Shown here: positions 49,801 to 56,738 of the stretch, in pieces | Layout: the number at the start of each line of letters is the position of its first letter | How positions within the stretch are numbered: position 1 is the stretch's first letter | Source: Acidobacteriota bacterium | GTDB taxonomy: Bacteria > Acidobacteriota > Thermoanaerobaculia > Multivoradales > J023 | Direction of reading: 5' to 3' | NCBI GenBank assembly: GCA_029263355.1 | Contig: JAJCXQ010000425.1 | Location: 1 to 58,602, forward strand | DNA length: 58,602 nt | Notes under the pieces: generated by a model | Told to the model about the DNA's origin: nothing | Database searches by the model: none | What the model saw: the letters and a program-made list of their open reading frames with translations, nothing else | Program-made: the position numbers and the translations under genes

Positions 49801-50903
49801 TAACCGACCGACGGTCCGCGGGTGTCGGGCGCCGCCTGGTGGGCCCAGATCGCCATCCCTTGGTTGGGACCGACGCCGCCGGTCACCAACAGGTTGCCGA
49901 GGGGCAAGGCGAACTGGCTGGTGCTGATACCGGTGCCGCCATCGTTGGGGCGCACGGTGTTGGCGCCGTCCAGGTGGAGCACCGACTCGAAAGTCCGCAT
50001 GTCGACCTTGTGATCCCCCATGAAGGCGAATTCGTCTTGGAATTGGATGTACATCGATTCCTCACCGGGGAGGGCACGATCGGTGACGAAAAGCAGGTCG
50101 GTCGGGTCGGTGGCGTCGACGATACGAAAACCGTTGCCGCCGGTGCGGTAAGGAAAAACAATGTAGAGCTTGCCGTCACCGCCCCACAGCTCCGGCCAGT
50201 AGCCACCGGGGCCACCGGTGGTCAGCACGTCGAGCAGCACCGGGTTGGTCGGATCACTGACGTTGTAGGTCGCGACGCCGGTGCGGCTTTGATCCGAGGC
50301 GAAGATCAGCAAGTCGCCGAGCAGAAAGGGATGCCCGATGACACCGGTCAGGCCGAGATGATCCCATTCGGATAACCGGTTGCCCTCGAACTCGATGAAG
50401 GCATTGCCGGATACCTCGTTGTAGCTCCAGTAGGTATCGCCGACGTACCAAGGTTGGAATAGTTGCCCGCGTACCCCGGGACCCATCAGACCTGGGAACT
50501 CGGTGCGCTCGACGGTACCCGCTCCGTTGGCGCGAAACGACCACGGCGCCTCCGGTGGCCAATTGGGTCCAATCACCAGGTAGTCGCCGCTCTTGAAATA
50601 GCCGTGGGCGTTGATCGGCTGGGGTGTGATACCCAAGCTGTCGAGGATTGCGGGATTCGTCGGATCCGAAATATCCCAGGTCCGCACCTGAAAATCGGAA
50701 CCCGGCTGACTCGAGGGCTGTTCGGGCACGGTGAACAGCAAGCCGTTGTGGTACGCGATGATCGCCAGCCGGCCTTGCTGGGGTGCGTTGAGACCACTGA
50801 GGATGGCGCCGGGTGTTTGCGCGACGTTGGGGAATCCCTGGGCAGCGGCGATGCTTGCCAGGGTGAGGCAAAGGATGGCGGCGGTACCGGCGACTTTTTT
50901 CAT
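46848..50903 (-). CDS. Exported multidomain beta-propeller / di-haem cytochrome protein
   Basis: A 1351-residue secreted protein. Order: signal peptide; beta-propeller-like repeats of the LVIVD kind (WDISDPTNPAILDSLG, YNVSDPTNPVLLDVLT); an SbsA/Ig-like domain (about 370-470); a PKD domain (about 477-560, FDFGDGSP); a YVTN-type propeller (about 575-930, VSPDGQTVYVTLQGSGEL); and a cytochrome peroxidase-like part with two c-haem sites, CASCH (Cys952) and CAGCH (Cys1084). The second cytochrome unit is interrupted at about 1153-1290 by a carbohydrate-binding-like module (EILQAEDGTVSGG to FPNVSIDDIVIS), after which LSATEQANLLAYLRQLDG completes the haem domain. It ends IFVDGFESGDTSAWSVP, shared with the FG-GAP protein. 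It is probably a surface redox or binding protein; the role is unknown. Confidence 0.85.
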   Translation of the reverse strand: MKKVAGTAAILCLTLASIAAAQGFPNVAQTPGAILSGLNAPQQGRLAIIAYHNGLLFTVPEQPSSQPGSDFQVRTWDISDPTNPAILDSLGITPQPINAHGYFKSGDYLVIGPNWPPEAPWSFRANGAGTVERTEFPGLMGPGVRGQLFQPWYVGDTYWSYNEVSGNAFIEFEGNRLSEWDHLGLTGVIGHPFLLGDLLIFASDQSRTGVATYNVSDPTNPVLLDVLTTGGPGGYWPELWGGDGKLYIVFPYRTGGNGFRIVDATDPTDLLFVTDRALPGEESMYIQFQDEFAFMGDHKVDMRTFESVLHLDGANTVRPNDGGTGISTSQFALPLGNLLVTGGVGPNQGMAIWAHQAAPDTRGPSVGYHIPRAGRSNYPLGAPISVLIHETLDTPTIVNGTTFIVQPLGGSPINGRLIYAFDDILTFTPDAPLQADTTYEVLLPAGGIRDVVGNGIEGYSFTFSTGSSVGGNTPPSVQSFTASSYPVPPGQSVTLSASATDPNADPIEYRFDFGDGSPSTAWSSTATAPHIYADAGHYQATVQARDDSGSLSSRTLTVTVLTPPAGPLPTHSAPLTCDTTGRRIWAVNPDNNSVTAIDADTLAVVLEAPVCADPRSLGRTAQGEIWVTCHDDDRVRVLDASGGFITDLLTGYGSAPVGLAVSPDGQTVYVTLQGSGELRRFAAASRQQTGNLSLGPTPRAIAVSGDGSRVLVTRLMSPLNHAEVWEVDPSSFTLARTLRLNKFGGENHRDSTASGRGVANYLVGITISPDGQSAWVSSNKPNSERGLFFADDLDQDNTVRNVLSQVNLTTNTLTGAVDLDNSDSAAAAGFSPLGDYVFVALQGNDEVVVLDALATDPASGLVSLVTRLGSGAAPRGVCADPVTNRVFIKNFMSRGVTAFETDDLFRFGDKSVASNTISTVANESLSPTVLNGKRIFYHASDPRMSAEGYLSCASCHLDGAHDGRTWDFNGRGEGFRNTTTLRGRSGMGHGNVHWTANFDEIQDFENDIRGPFGGAGFMTDADFNATSDTLGPPKTGLSTDLDALAAYVASLAGESLPRSPFRGSDGLLTADARAGRTVFQSAGCAGCHAGASFTDSTLGGATLHDVGTLRTSSGGRLGGPLPGIDTPTLLGVWNTAPYFHDGSAPTLEDVFRVAGGEILQAEDGTVSGGATITTEYVDLNNDDTVHNRAYVGLNNTGARVTFSNIDGGAGGTGAVEIRYSSWNAQDIQVSLNGVAQTMTLSDPGNDPRWRHTNWLQLRVEDVTFTPGATNTLAVFTGNEFPNVSIDDIVISTPALLATAQPHRTVLSLSATEQANLLAYLRQLDGRSEDGAAPLIFVDGFESGDTSAWSVP

Positions 50904-51061
50904 CGACTCCTCGCTGGGAGTTGGGCGCCGGACCGCGAGATCCGGTGCAGGTGGGAGCGTGGTGAAGACGAGTCTGCTTATATAGATCGTAGGCTATATA
51001 ACGGACTAGGCGCAAGCACCTTCCAGGCGCAGTTCGTCACATACTCCTCATAACGTAAACA

Positions 51062-51087
51062 CAGCGATTGCACCGTCACAATCGCTG
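51062..51087 (-). terminator. Hairpin downstream of the small membrane protein gene
   Basis: CAGCGATTG (51062-51070) and CAATCGCTG (51079-51087) form a perfect 9-bp stem with an 8-nt loop. Read on the minus strand it lies 50 nt after the stop of the membrane protein gene and is followed by TGTTTACG, a weak T stretch. It may terminate that gene or be the 5' leader of the large propeller gene. Confidence 0.4.
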
Positions 51088-51136
51088 GATATTTCTTGAA
51101 CTTCTACACCGCCAGCTCTTTTTTTTGCGGCTCGAC

Positions 51137-51670
51137 TCAGCTTTTTGTTTTGATCACCGTGCGCCACACCAGGTAGCCACCGCCGGCCAGCAAGATGAAG
51201 GCCCAGAGCATCTGCGCGGACGGCAGGATGTGTTTGAGCCAGTCGAAGCGGGCGCCATAACCCATGAGACCGAGAACGATGAGGACTCCTCCGGCAATCA
51301 TCAGATTGTCGTTCTGGCGCTTGTCGGCAAGCCAGGTGGCGAGCAGCGACAGACCGATGATGGTGGGGAAGCTCGGCAGCCAGTCGAGAATTTTGGCGAG
51401 ACTGGTGAAGTCGAAGGTGAGTGCAAAAGCGAGGGCGCCGAAACCGATCCAAGCCATCGCCCACCCCGCCGAGCTCGGTCGACGCAGGAGGAAGAAGTAG
51501 TCGATCAGAGATCCTATTCCAGCGGCGATGAACAGAATCGGCCACAGGTCTTTGAACCTTGGGACGCCAACTTCCATGGAGTTGAGCAGCAGCCATAAGC
51601 CGCCGACGACAGCCATCAATCCGATTGTCATGCCGAAGGTACTACCCTGGCGAGGTTGCGTTGCAGTCAT
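51137..51670 (-). CDS. Small polytopic membrane protein of unknown function
   Basis: A 177-residue protein with about six hydrophobic helices (FGMTIGLMAVVGGLWLLLNSM, LWPILFIAAGIGSLIDYFFLL, WAMAWIGFGALAFAL, FPTIIGLSLLATWLA, NLMIAGGVLIVLGLMGYG, MLWAFILLAGGGYLVW). The pattern resembles LiaF-type or DUF5668 membrane regions, but I cannot name a family with certainty. ATG 51670 has AAGGAG at 6 nt and is preferred over starts up to 234 nt upstream. It is divergent from the trans-sulfuration gene. Confidence 0.75.
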   Translation of the reverse strand: MTATQPRQGSTFGMTIGLMAVVGGLWLLLNSMEVGVPRFKDLWPILFIAAGIGSLIDYFFLLRRPSSAGWAMAWIGFGALAFALTFDFTSLAKILDWLPSFPTIIGLSLLATWLADKRQNDNLMIAGGVLIVLGLMGYGARFDWLKHILPSAQMLWAFILLAGGGYLVWRTVIKTKS

Positions 51671-51855
51671 TGAGATCTCCTTTGGGTGGCCGCATTGTAA
51701 CGCAGTGACGTTGATGTCTCCCAGGGTAGCGATCTCAGAGTCGTGGGCTGGACGATACCCTGTGGGGAATCGAAAGCAGGGTTGCAGGTGCCAAGAGTCG
51801 CCGCGCGCCAAGAAGCCTATACTTGGCGGCATCGCAAACCCTCGGAGGATCTCCC

Positions 51856-52980
51856 TTGAAGCTCGAAACTCTTCTGATCCACAGTGGCGCCGACGTCGAC
51901 CCATCCACCGGCGCGGTGGCGCCGCCGATCCATCTTTCGACTATTTTTGAGCACGCGCCCGATAACAGCGAGCCGCTGCACGATCACCTCTACATCCGCG
52001 AGTCCAATCCCACCCAGAGCCGGTTGGAAGAAGCCTTGACTGCCGCCGAGGGCGGGGCGGCGGCACTGTTCTTCGCCTCCGGGTTGGGAGCGAGCGCGGC
52101 GGTTCTACAATCGTTGCCGTCCGGCTCCCACGTCGTGTTGCCCCGGGACGTTTACCATGGCGTGCGCAAGATTGGGCACGAATTTGTGCCGCGTTGGGGT
52201 GGATCGGTGACGGCGGTAGATATGACGGACCTCGATGCAGTGCGTGCCGCGCTGACCCCGGACACCCGGCTGATTTGGGCGGAGACACCGTCGAATCCTT
52301 TGCTTAGGATCGTCGACCTGGTGGCGCTGGCCGAGATCGCCCATGATCACGGCGCCAGGTTGGTGGTCGACAATACTTTCGCCACACCGATCCTGCAGCG
52401 CCCGCTCGAGCTCGGCGCCGACATCGTGATGCATTCAACGACCAAATATATGGGTGGTCACAGCGATGTGCTGGGGGGAGCGCTGGTGCTGAAGGAGCGG
52501 GCGTCGTCGTACGACGAGCTGTTTGAGGTCCGCTCGGTACTCGGGGCGGCGGGTTCACCGTTCAATGCCTGGCTGGTGCTGCGCGGCTTACGCTCAATGG
52601 CTTGCCGGGTGGAGCGTCATGCGTCAAACGCCCTGGCGGTCGCCAAAGCCTTGGCAGATCATCCGGCCCTGGAGGCGGTGTATTACCCCGGGCTGCCCGA
52701 ACATCCCGGCCACGACATCGCCCGCCGCCAGATGAGCGCCTACGGTGGCATGTTGTCGCTGTCGGTGCGCGGTGGACGCGAGCAGGCGGTTGCGGTCGCG
52801 TCGCGGGTGCGGATCTTCACCAATGCTACCAGCCTGGGTGGCGTCGAAAGTCTGATCGAGCACCGGGCATCGAGCGAAGGCCCAACTTCGACAACGCCGC
52901 AGAATCTTCTGCGAGTGTCGATTGGGCTCGAGCATGTCGATGATCTGAAAGCTGATTTGTTGCAGGCATTGGAGGGTTGA
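51856..52980 (+). CDS. Trans-sulfuration PLP enzyme (cystathionine gamma-synthase / gamma-lyase family)
   Basis: A 374-residue Cys/Met-metabolism PLP enzyme. The N-terminal [29 protein letters not shown], the [12 protein letters not shown] phosphate-binding region, [22 protein letters not shown] and the Schiff-base lysine in [12 protein letters not shown] are clear, as is the C-terminal [13 protein letters not shown]. It could be a cystathionine gamma-synthase, gamma-lyase or methionine gamma-lyase; the exact reaction is not decidable from these motifs. The start is TTG 51856 with GGAGG at 7 nt; no ATG fits the conserved N-terminus. Confidence 0.88.
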   Translation: MKLETLLIHSGADVDPSTGAVAPPIHLSTIFEHAPDNSEPLHDHLYIRESNPTQSRLEEALTAAEGGAAALFFASGLGASAAVLQSLPSGSHVVLPRDVYHGVRKIGHEFVPRWGGSVTAVDMTDLDAVRAALTPDTRLIWAETPSNPLLRIVDLVALAEIAHDHGARLVVDNTFATPILQRPLELGADIVMHSTTKYMGGHSDVLGGALVLKERASSYDELFEVRSVLGAAGSPFNAWLVLRGLRSMACRVERHASNALAVAKALADHPALEAVYYPGLPEHPGHDIARRQMSAYGGMLSLSVRGGREQAVAVASRVRIFTNATSLGGVESLIEHRASSEGPTSTTPQNLLRVSIGLEHVDDLKADLLQALEG

Positions 52981-53003
52981 TGGGGTGGGGGATTTCTGCC
53001 GTA

Positions 53004-53693
53004 TCAGCCGCGATGGCGCTGTTTTTGCTCGGCGAGCTTCAGCAGGAGGCGAGTCGAGTCCGCTGACAGGCCGTAGTCGTTGATCTCGGCGTGCAGGTCG
53101 TCGAGTTGACCGTGGCCGGCCACGAAGCCGTTGATGCGTGCGGCTGCGGTGGATTTCACCAGATCTTCGATCCGCGGGTAAATCGCCTCGAGCTCAAAGC
53201 GCAGGTTGCCGGCGCGGCTCAACATGTACTTCTGGTGGTAATCTTCGGCCAAGTAGAACGGGCCGGCGGGGGCGATCTCGGTGTGGACCTCACCTAGTTT
53301 CTCGCGGGCAGCGTCGCGGGTCGCCAAAGCCTTGTCGTGCTGGGTGCCGCCATGGGTGAAAATCGCGGACATGTATTGCCGCTTCCAGACTTGGCGGGTT
53401 GGACTGTGGCTGGTCCAGAAGATCTCCAGCAATTCGTCGTACGAGATCTGGGTCGGATCAAAATCGATCTCGAGGGTTTCGGCGTGATCACCGATCTGGT
53501 GATACGTCGGATCCAACGTAGTTCCGCCGGCATAACCGACGCGGGTGCGGACAACGCCGCGCAGACTCCCGAACCGGGAGTCAGGCCCCCAGAATCACCC
53601 GAGGGCGAAGGTTGCAGTTTCGATGTCGGTGGGAGCCGCGAGATCGATCGCGGGTCGGGCTAGCGAGAGTGGCTGTTGCAGAGCGAGGCTCAT
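53004..53693 (-). CDS. msrA: Peptide methionine sulfoxide reductase MsrA, predicted selenoprotein (TGA = Sec33)
   Basis: Reduces methionine-S-sulfoxide in proteins. Reading from ATG 53693 (AGGAG at 6 nt), the frame is open for 32 codons, meets TGA at 53597-53595, then stays open to 53004. The TGA replaces the catalytic Cys of GCFWG: ETATFALG-Sec-FWGPDSRFG. All later marks follow in the same frame: TRVGYAGGT, PTYHQIGDHAETLEIDFDP, FWTSHSPT, RQYMSAIF and AEDYHQKYML. A 7-bp stem with a GGTTC loop starts 12 nt after the TGA (53582-53564), as expected for a bacterial SECIS. The 229-residue product contains no cysteine, so it would be a one-selenol enzyme without resolving Cys. A gene finder would call a false start after the TGA (TTG 53516). 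A sequencing error or a real nonsense mutation are the alternatives. Confidence 0.85.
53564..53582 (-). promoter_or_regulatory. SECIS-like hairpin for selenocysteine insertion
   Basis: On the minus strand GACTCCC (53582-53576) pairs perfectly with GGGAGTC (53570-53564) around the loop GGTTC. The stem begins 12 nt after the in-frame TGA, and the first loop base is G, about 20 nt from the TGA. Bacterial SECIS elements are coding-region hairpins just after the UGA with a G among the first loop bases, so position and loop fit. Confidence 0.75.
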
Positions 53694-53785
53694 GGTGACT
53701 CCTAAAACTCGAAGAGTGAGAGGTGGCGGAGGCCACCCTCAATAACGCCGATCGTGTTGCGGGTATTCCATCTCGAGAGACTCGA

Positions 53786-55120
53786 CTAACGGGAACTGGC
53801 GGCCGGCATCCGGAGGTCATAACAGTAGAGATGATCCTGCTCCCGCAACAGAAGTTGGCCGCCAGAAATGACCGGCTGCGACCAGCTTTGCATCTCGACG
53901 TCGGGGATCATGAAGGAGCCGCGCTCGACGTAGGCTTTGGGGTTCGCTTCGATCAGGATCATTCGTCCGTCGCGGTAGCGGAAGTACAACCGGCCGTCGG
54001 CATAGGCGATGGCTGCGGAGTCTTGGCCGGCATTACGCTCCGGTCCCCAGGTGACCTTACCGGTCATGAAGTCGACGGCGAGCGGGAATCCCTTGTTGTG
54101 ACCGGTGCCGGTGTAGACGGTACCCTCATGCAAGATCAAGCCACCATGGTGGTTTTGCATGACGTTGGCTTCCAGAAAGTAGACCTCGTCAGCGTGGAAG
54201 GTCTCACCGTCCCGTCGGATCTTGACGAGCGCGGAGCCGGTGCCATAACCGGCGGAGGCCAGAACGTAATCGCCCTGAACAACCGGCGTCGCGATGTTGG
54301 CAATATCGCTCGCGACCCGGTTGTAGCCCCACAATAATTTGCCGGTCGCGGCCTCGACGCCGATCAAGCCGCGTCCGACGAGTTGCACGTATTGACGGGT
54401 GCCTGCCGCTTCGGAGACGATCGCCGACGAATAACCCGCGCCGTCGGCGCCGATCGGGCCGAGGCGTCGGCCTTGGGTTCGCCAGATCTCTTCACCGGTG
54501 TCGGCGTTCAGCGCCACCATGAGCGCCTCGATGTGCCCTGGGGTAACCACCACCCGGTCGCCGTCGACCAACGGAGATTCGCTCGATCGCCATTCGTAAC
54601 TGCCCATGGCCTTCATCATGTAGCCGTTGAAGTCCTGGATTAGGCTGCGGCGCCAACGCTCTTTGCCGGTCGCCGCGTCGAGGCAGATGACGTCGCCGTC
54701 GGTGGTCACGAAATAAAGCCGATCGCCGGCCAGGGTTGGAGTCGAGCGCGGTCCGGGGCGACTGTCCTGGTGCACCGAGCCGACCCGGGTACGCCACAGC
54801 AGCTCACCAGTCCGCGTCAAGGCGATGGCATATTGGCCCGCAGCTAGATCCCCGTCGGCCTCGAGATCTCCCAAGGTGTAGATCCGGTTGTCCGCGACCG
54901 CGAGGCTGGAGTACCCGGCGCCCAGGCCGTCCACCTTCCACAACAGAGGTGGCCCACCCTCGGGCCAGGCCTGCAACAAGCCAGTGTCGCCAGATTTTCC
55001 GTCGCGCTCCTGACCGCGCCACTGCGACCAGTCGTCGCCGGCCGATAGGGTTGGCCAGAAGCTGGCGATGAGCAACATCATGACGCACGATCGAACCATG
55101 GGGAGCTGAATGAGAGGCAT
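53786..55120 (-). CDS. Exported PQQ-type beta-propeller protein
   Basis: A 444-residue secreted protein with signal peptide (VMMLLIASFWPTLSAG) and repeated PQQ-like blades: DWSQWRGQERDGKSGDTGLL, then VICLDAATGKERWRRSL, MVALNADTGEEIWRTQG, LIGVEAATGKLLWGYN, PLAVDFMTGKVTWGP. The family includes BamB-like and dehydrogenase-like propellers. This one has no quinoprotein dehydrogenase extension, so a binding or scaffold role is more likely than catalysis. AGGAG precedes ATG 55120 at 9 nt and overlaps the end of the upstream Tat-exported gene, so the two are probably co-transcribed. Confidence 0.85.
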   Translation of the reverse strand: MPLIQLPMVRSCVMMLLIASFWPTLSAGDDWSQWRGQERDGKSGDTGLLQAWPEGGPPLLWKVDGLGAGYSSLAVADNRIYTLGDLEADGDLAAGQYAIALTRTGELLWRTRVGSVHQDSRPGPRSTPTLAGDRLYFVTTDGDVICLDAATGKERWRRSLIQDFNGYMMKAMGSYEWRSSESPLVDGDRVVVTPGHIEALMVALNADTGEEIWRTQGRRLGPIGADGAGYSSAIVSEAAGTRQYVQLVGRGLIGVEAATGKLLWGYNRVASDIANIATPVVQGDYVLASAGYGTGSALVKIRRDGETFHADEVYFLEANVMQNHHGGLILHEGTVYTGTGHNKGFPLAVDFMTGKVTWGPERNAGQDSAAIAYADGRLYFRYRDGRMILIEANPKAYVERGSFMIPDVEMQSWSQPVISGGQLLLREQDHLYCYDLRMPAASSR

Positions 55121-55131
55121 GAATGAGTCTC

Positions 55132-56616
55132 CTATACGACGCCAGCTTGTTGGAGCGCATGCAGCGAGCGCTCGAGTACCTTGCTTTGGGCATCACGTGG
55201 GGTGGGCAGGTAGGTGATCGCCGGCGCCAAGATGCGGGAGGCCCAACTCGGGTGCACCAGAGCGGCCTCTTCTTGAATGGCGGCGGCGTATTTGTATTGA
55301 TGGCTTTGAAAGGCCCGCTCCGTCAAGTGCCGGCGCATCTGTTCGAGGAAAGCTGGTGCCGCTTCGGGCTGTCGATCGATGAGGATCCGTGCGCTAGCGG
55401 GGGAGGGTTGCTCGAAGATGTTGCCGATGCTTGCTGCGGTGCACTTTTCGTTGCCCAGAGCGTCGAGCCCCGCTCCCTCGAGGTCTCCGAAGAAGCGGAT
55501 CAGATCGCGGCGCATAAAGGGCAGCCACGCGGCGGCTTGTAGGATCATCAGCCGCCGCGTGGCGTCGTTGCGAGAGGTGCGCCAGGCGTAGGCGAAAGCG
55601 TTGACTTCGGTGACGCCGTGGACCGGGCCGTGGCGACGGGCCGCGGCGGTCGGTCGGCGGTGGAAGAGCTCGCTGGCGTAGAGGCGAAGACCGTCCCACA
55701 CCGTTGCGGGGCCGATTCCGGCCTTGAAGGCGCCGACCACCAGCTTCTGAGCCGACGCCGAGTCGCTAGCTCGCAACTCAGCAAGCAGAGCTGCACTCGC
55801 TGCCGGATCCTCTCTCCCGTTCAGCCAGCCATCTGGCAAGCCGGAAGCGAGCTGGCGACTACGCTCGAAGGCTTCGAGCTCGGAGTCGGTGATTGAGTCG
55901 GAGAGGTAAAGCAGGCCGTTGATCAAAGATCGTAAGGCGGGCTCGGCATGCCGCCAGTCGAGGCGCCGGATCACACGCTCGACCTGAGTACAAAAGATGA
56001 TCTTGTGCCCAAGGTCGACGTAGCAGCGGGCGGCATAAGGCCATAGCAGTTCAAAGAAGGAGTCGCGATCGTGGAAGGGGAGCAGCCCAACGAGGGCGCG
56101 GTCGGCCTGCTCGGCGTCCCAGGCGTCCATCGCGGCAAGGAAAGCACGGCGTGCTTTGGGCTCACTGTCGAAGCGGACGTCGGGACGCTTGGACAACACC
56201 CACTCACCTTCATCGTGATCACGCTGTTGCGAGTTCTTGAAGTCGTCGATGCTCCACAGGGCAGCCAGACAGGCTTGCTGGTCGGAGGCGGTGGCCGCGA
56301 GTTGGAAGGCGGATTCCACCATCATCACACAATGCAGCTTGCCGCCGACGCTGCGAGGCCGAACGTCGTGAACACCAGCCATGAAAGCGGCCCCGAGCAA
56401 GGTCTGATAGTCGGCGCCAGCTCGAATGGCGCGGGCGGCGACTTGCAGAGCCACGTTACGTGGAACGCGGCGCAACTCTTCGGCGAGATCTGTCAGCCGG
56501 TTCAGGGCCAGGCGACCGCGCTGCGGAGCGGCCGCCTTGCCGTTCGGGGCCCACAACAAGCCGGCTGTTCCAAGCCCCAGATGGATCATCGCATCGCGTC
56601 GATTCAGCGTCCTCAT
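55132..56616 (-). CDS. Tat-exported protein of unknown function
   Basis: A 494-residue protein beginning with a twin-arginine signal (LNRRDAMIHLGLGTAGLLWAP). The mature part is helix-rich without a domain I can name; it includes YQTLLGAAFMAGVHDVRPRS, LHCVMMVESAFQLA, and HDRDSFFELLWPYAARCYVDLGHKIIF. GGGAGG lies 7 nt before ATG 56616, which is preferred over a start 90 nt upstream. It lies 11 nt from the PQQ propeller gene and the pair may function together outside the cytoplasm; Tat export suggests a cofactor or prefolded protein. Confidence 0.75.
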   Translation of the reverse strand: MRTLNRRDAMIHLGLGTAGLLWAPNGKAAAPQRGRLALNRLTDLAEELRRVPRNVALQVAARAIRAGADYQTLLGAAFMAGVHDVRPRSVGGKLHCVMMVESAFQLAATASDQQACLAALWSIDDFKNSQQRDHDEGEWVLSKRPDVRFDSEPKARRAFLAAMDAWDAEQADRALVGLLPFHDRDSFFELLWPYAARCYVDLGHKIIFCTQVERVIRRLDWRHAEPALRSLINGLLYLSDSITDSELEAFERSRQLASGLPDGWLNGREDPAASAALLAELRASDSASAQKLVVGAFKAGIGPATVWDGLRLYASELFHRRPTAAARRHGPVHGVTEVNAFAYAWRTSRNDATRRLMILQAAAWLPFMRRDLIRFFGDLEGAGLDALGNEKCTAASIGNIFEQPSPASARILIDRQPEAAPAFLEQMRRHLTERAFQSHQYKYAAAIQEEAALVHPSWASRILAPAITYLPTPRDAQSKVLERSLHALQQAGVV

Positions 56617-56738
56617 CGGCGACCTCCCGGGTTCGTCGAGCGTGGTCTCGGCGTCCTCTATCGCTGTCGTGTCTCGCTTTACAGGGTACGGTTTGGCCAC
56701 TCCCAAGTTGAGGATGCTGAGACGCTTTTACCGGCCTT

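Noticed and set aside
53004..53516. A shorter MsrA starting at TTG 53516
   Set aside because: It would lack the active site and the conserved YAGG region, has no ribosome site, and the upstream frame with a good ATG and ribosome site continues through a single TGA at the catalytic codon.
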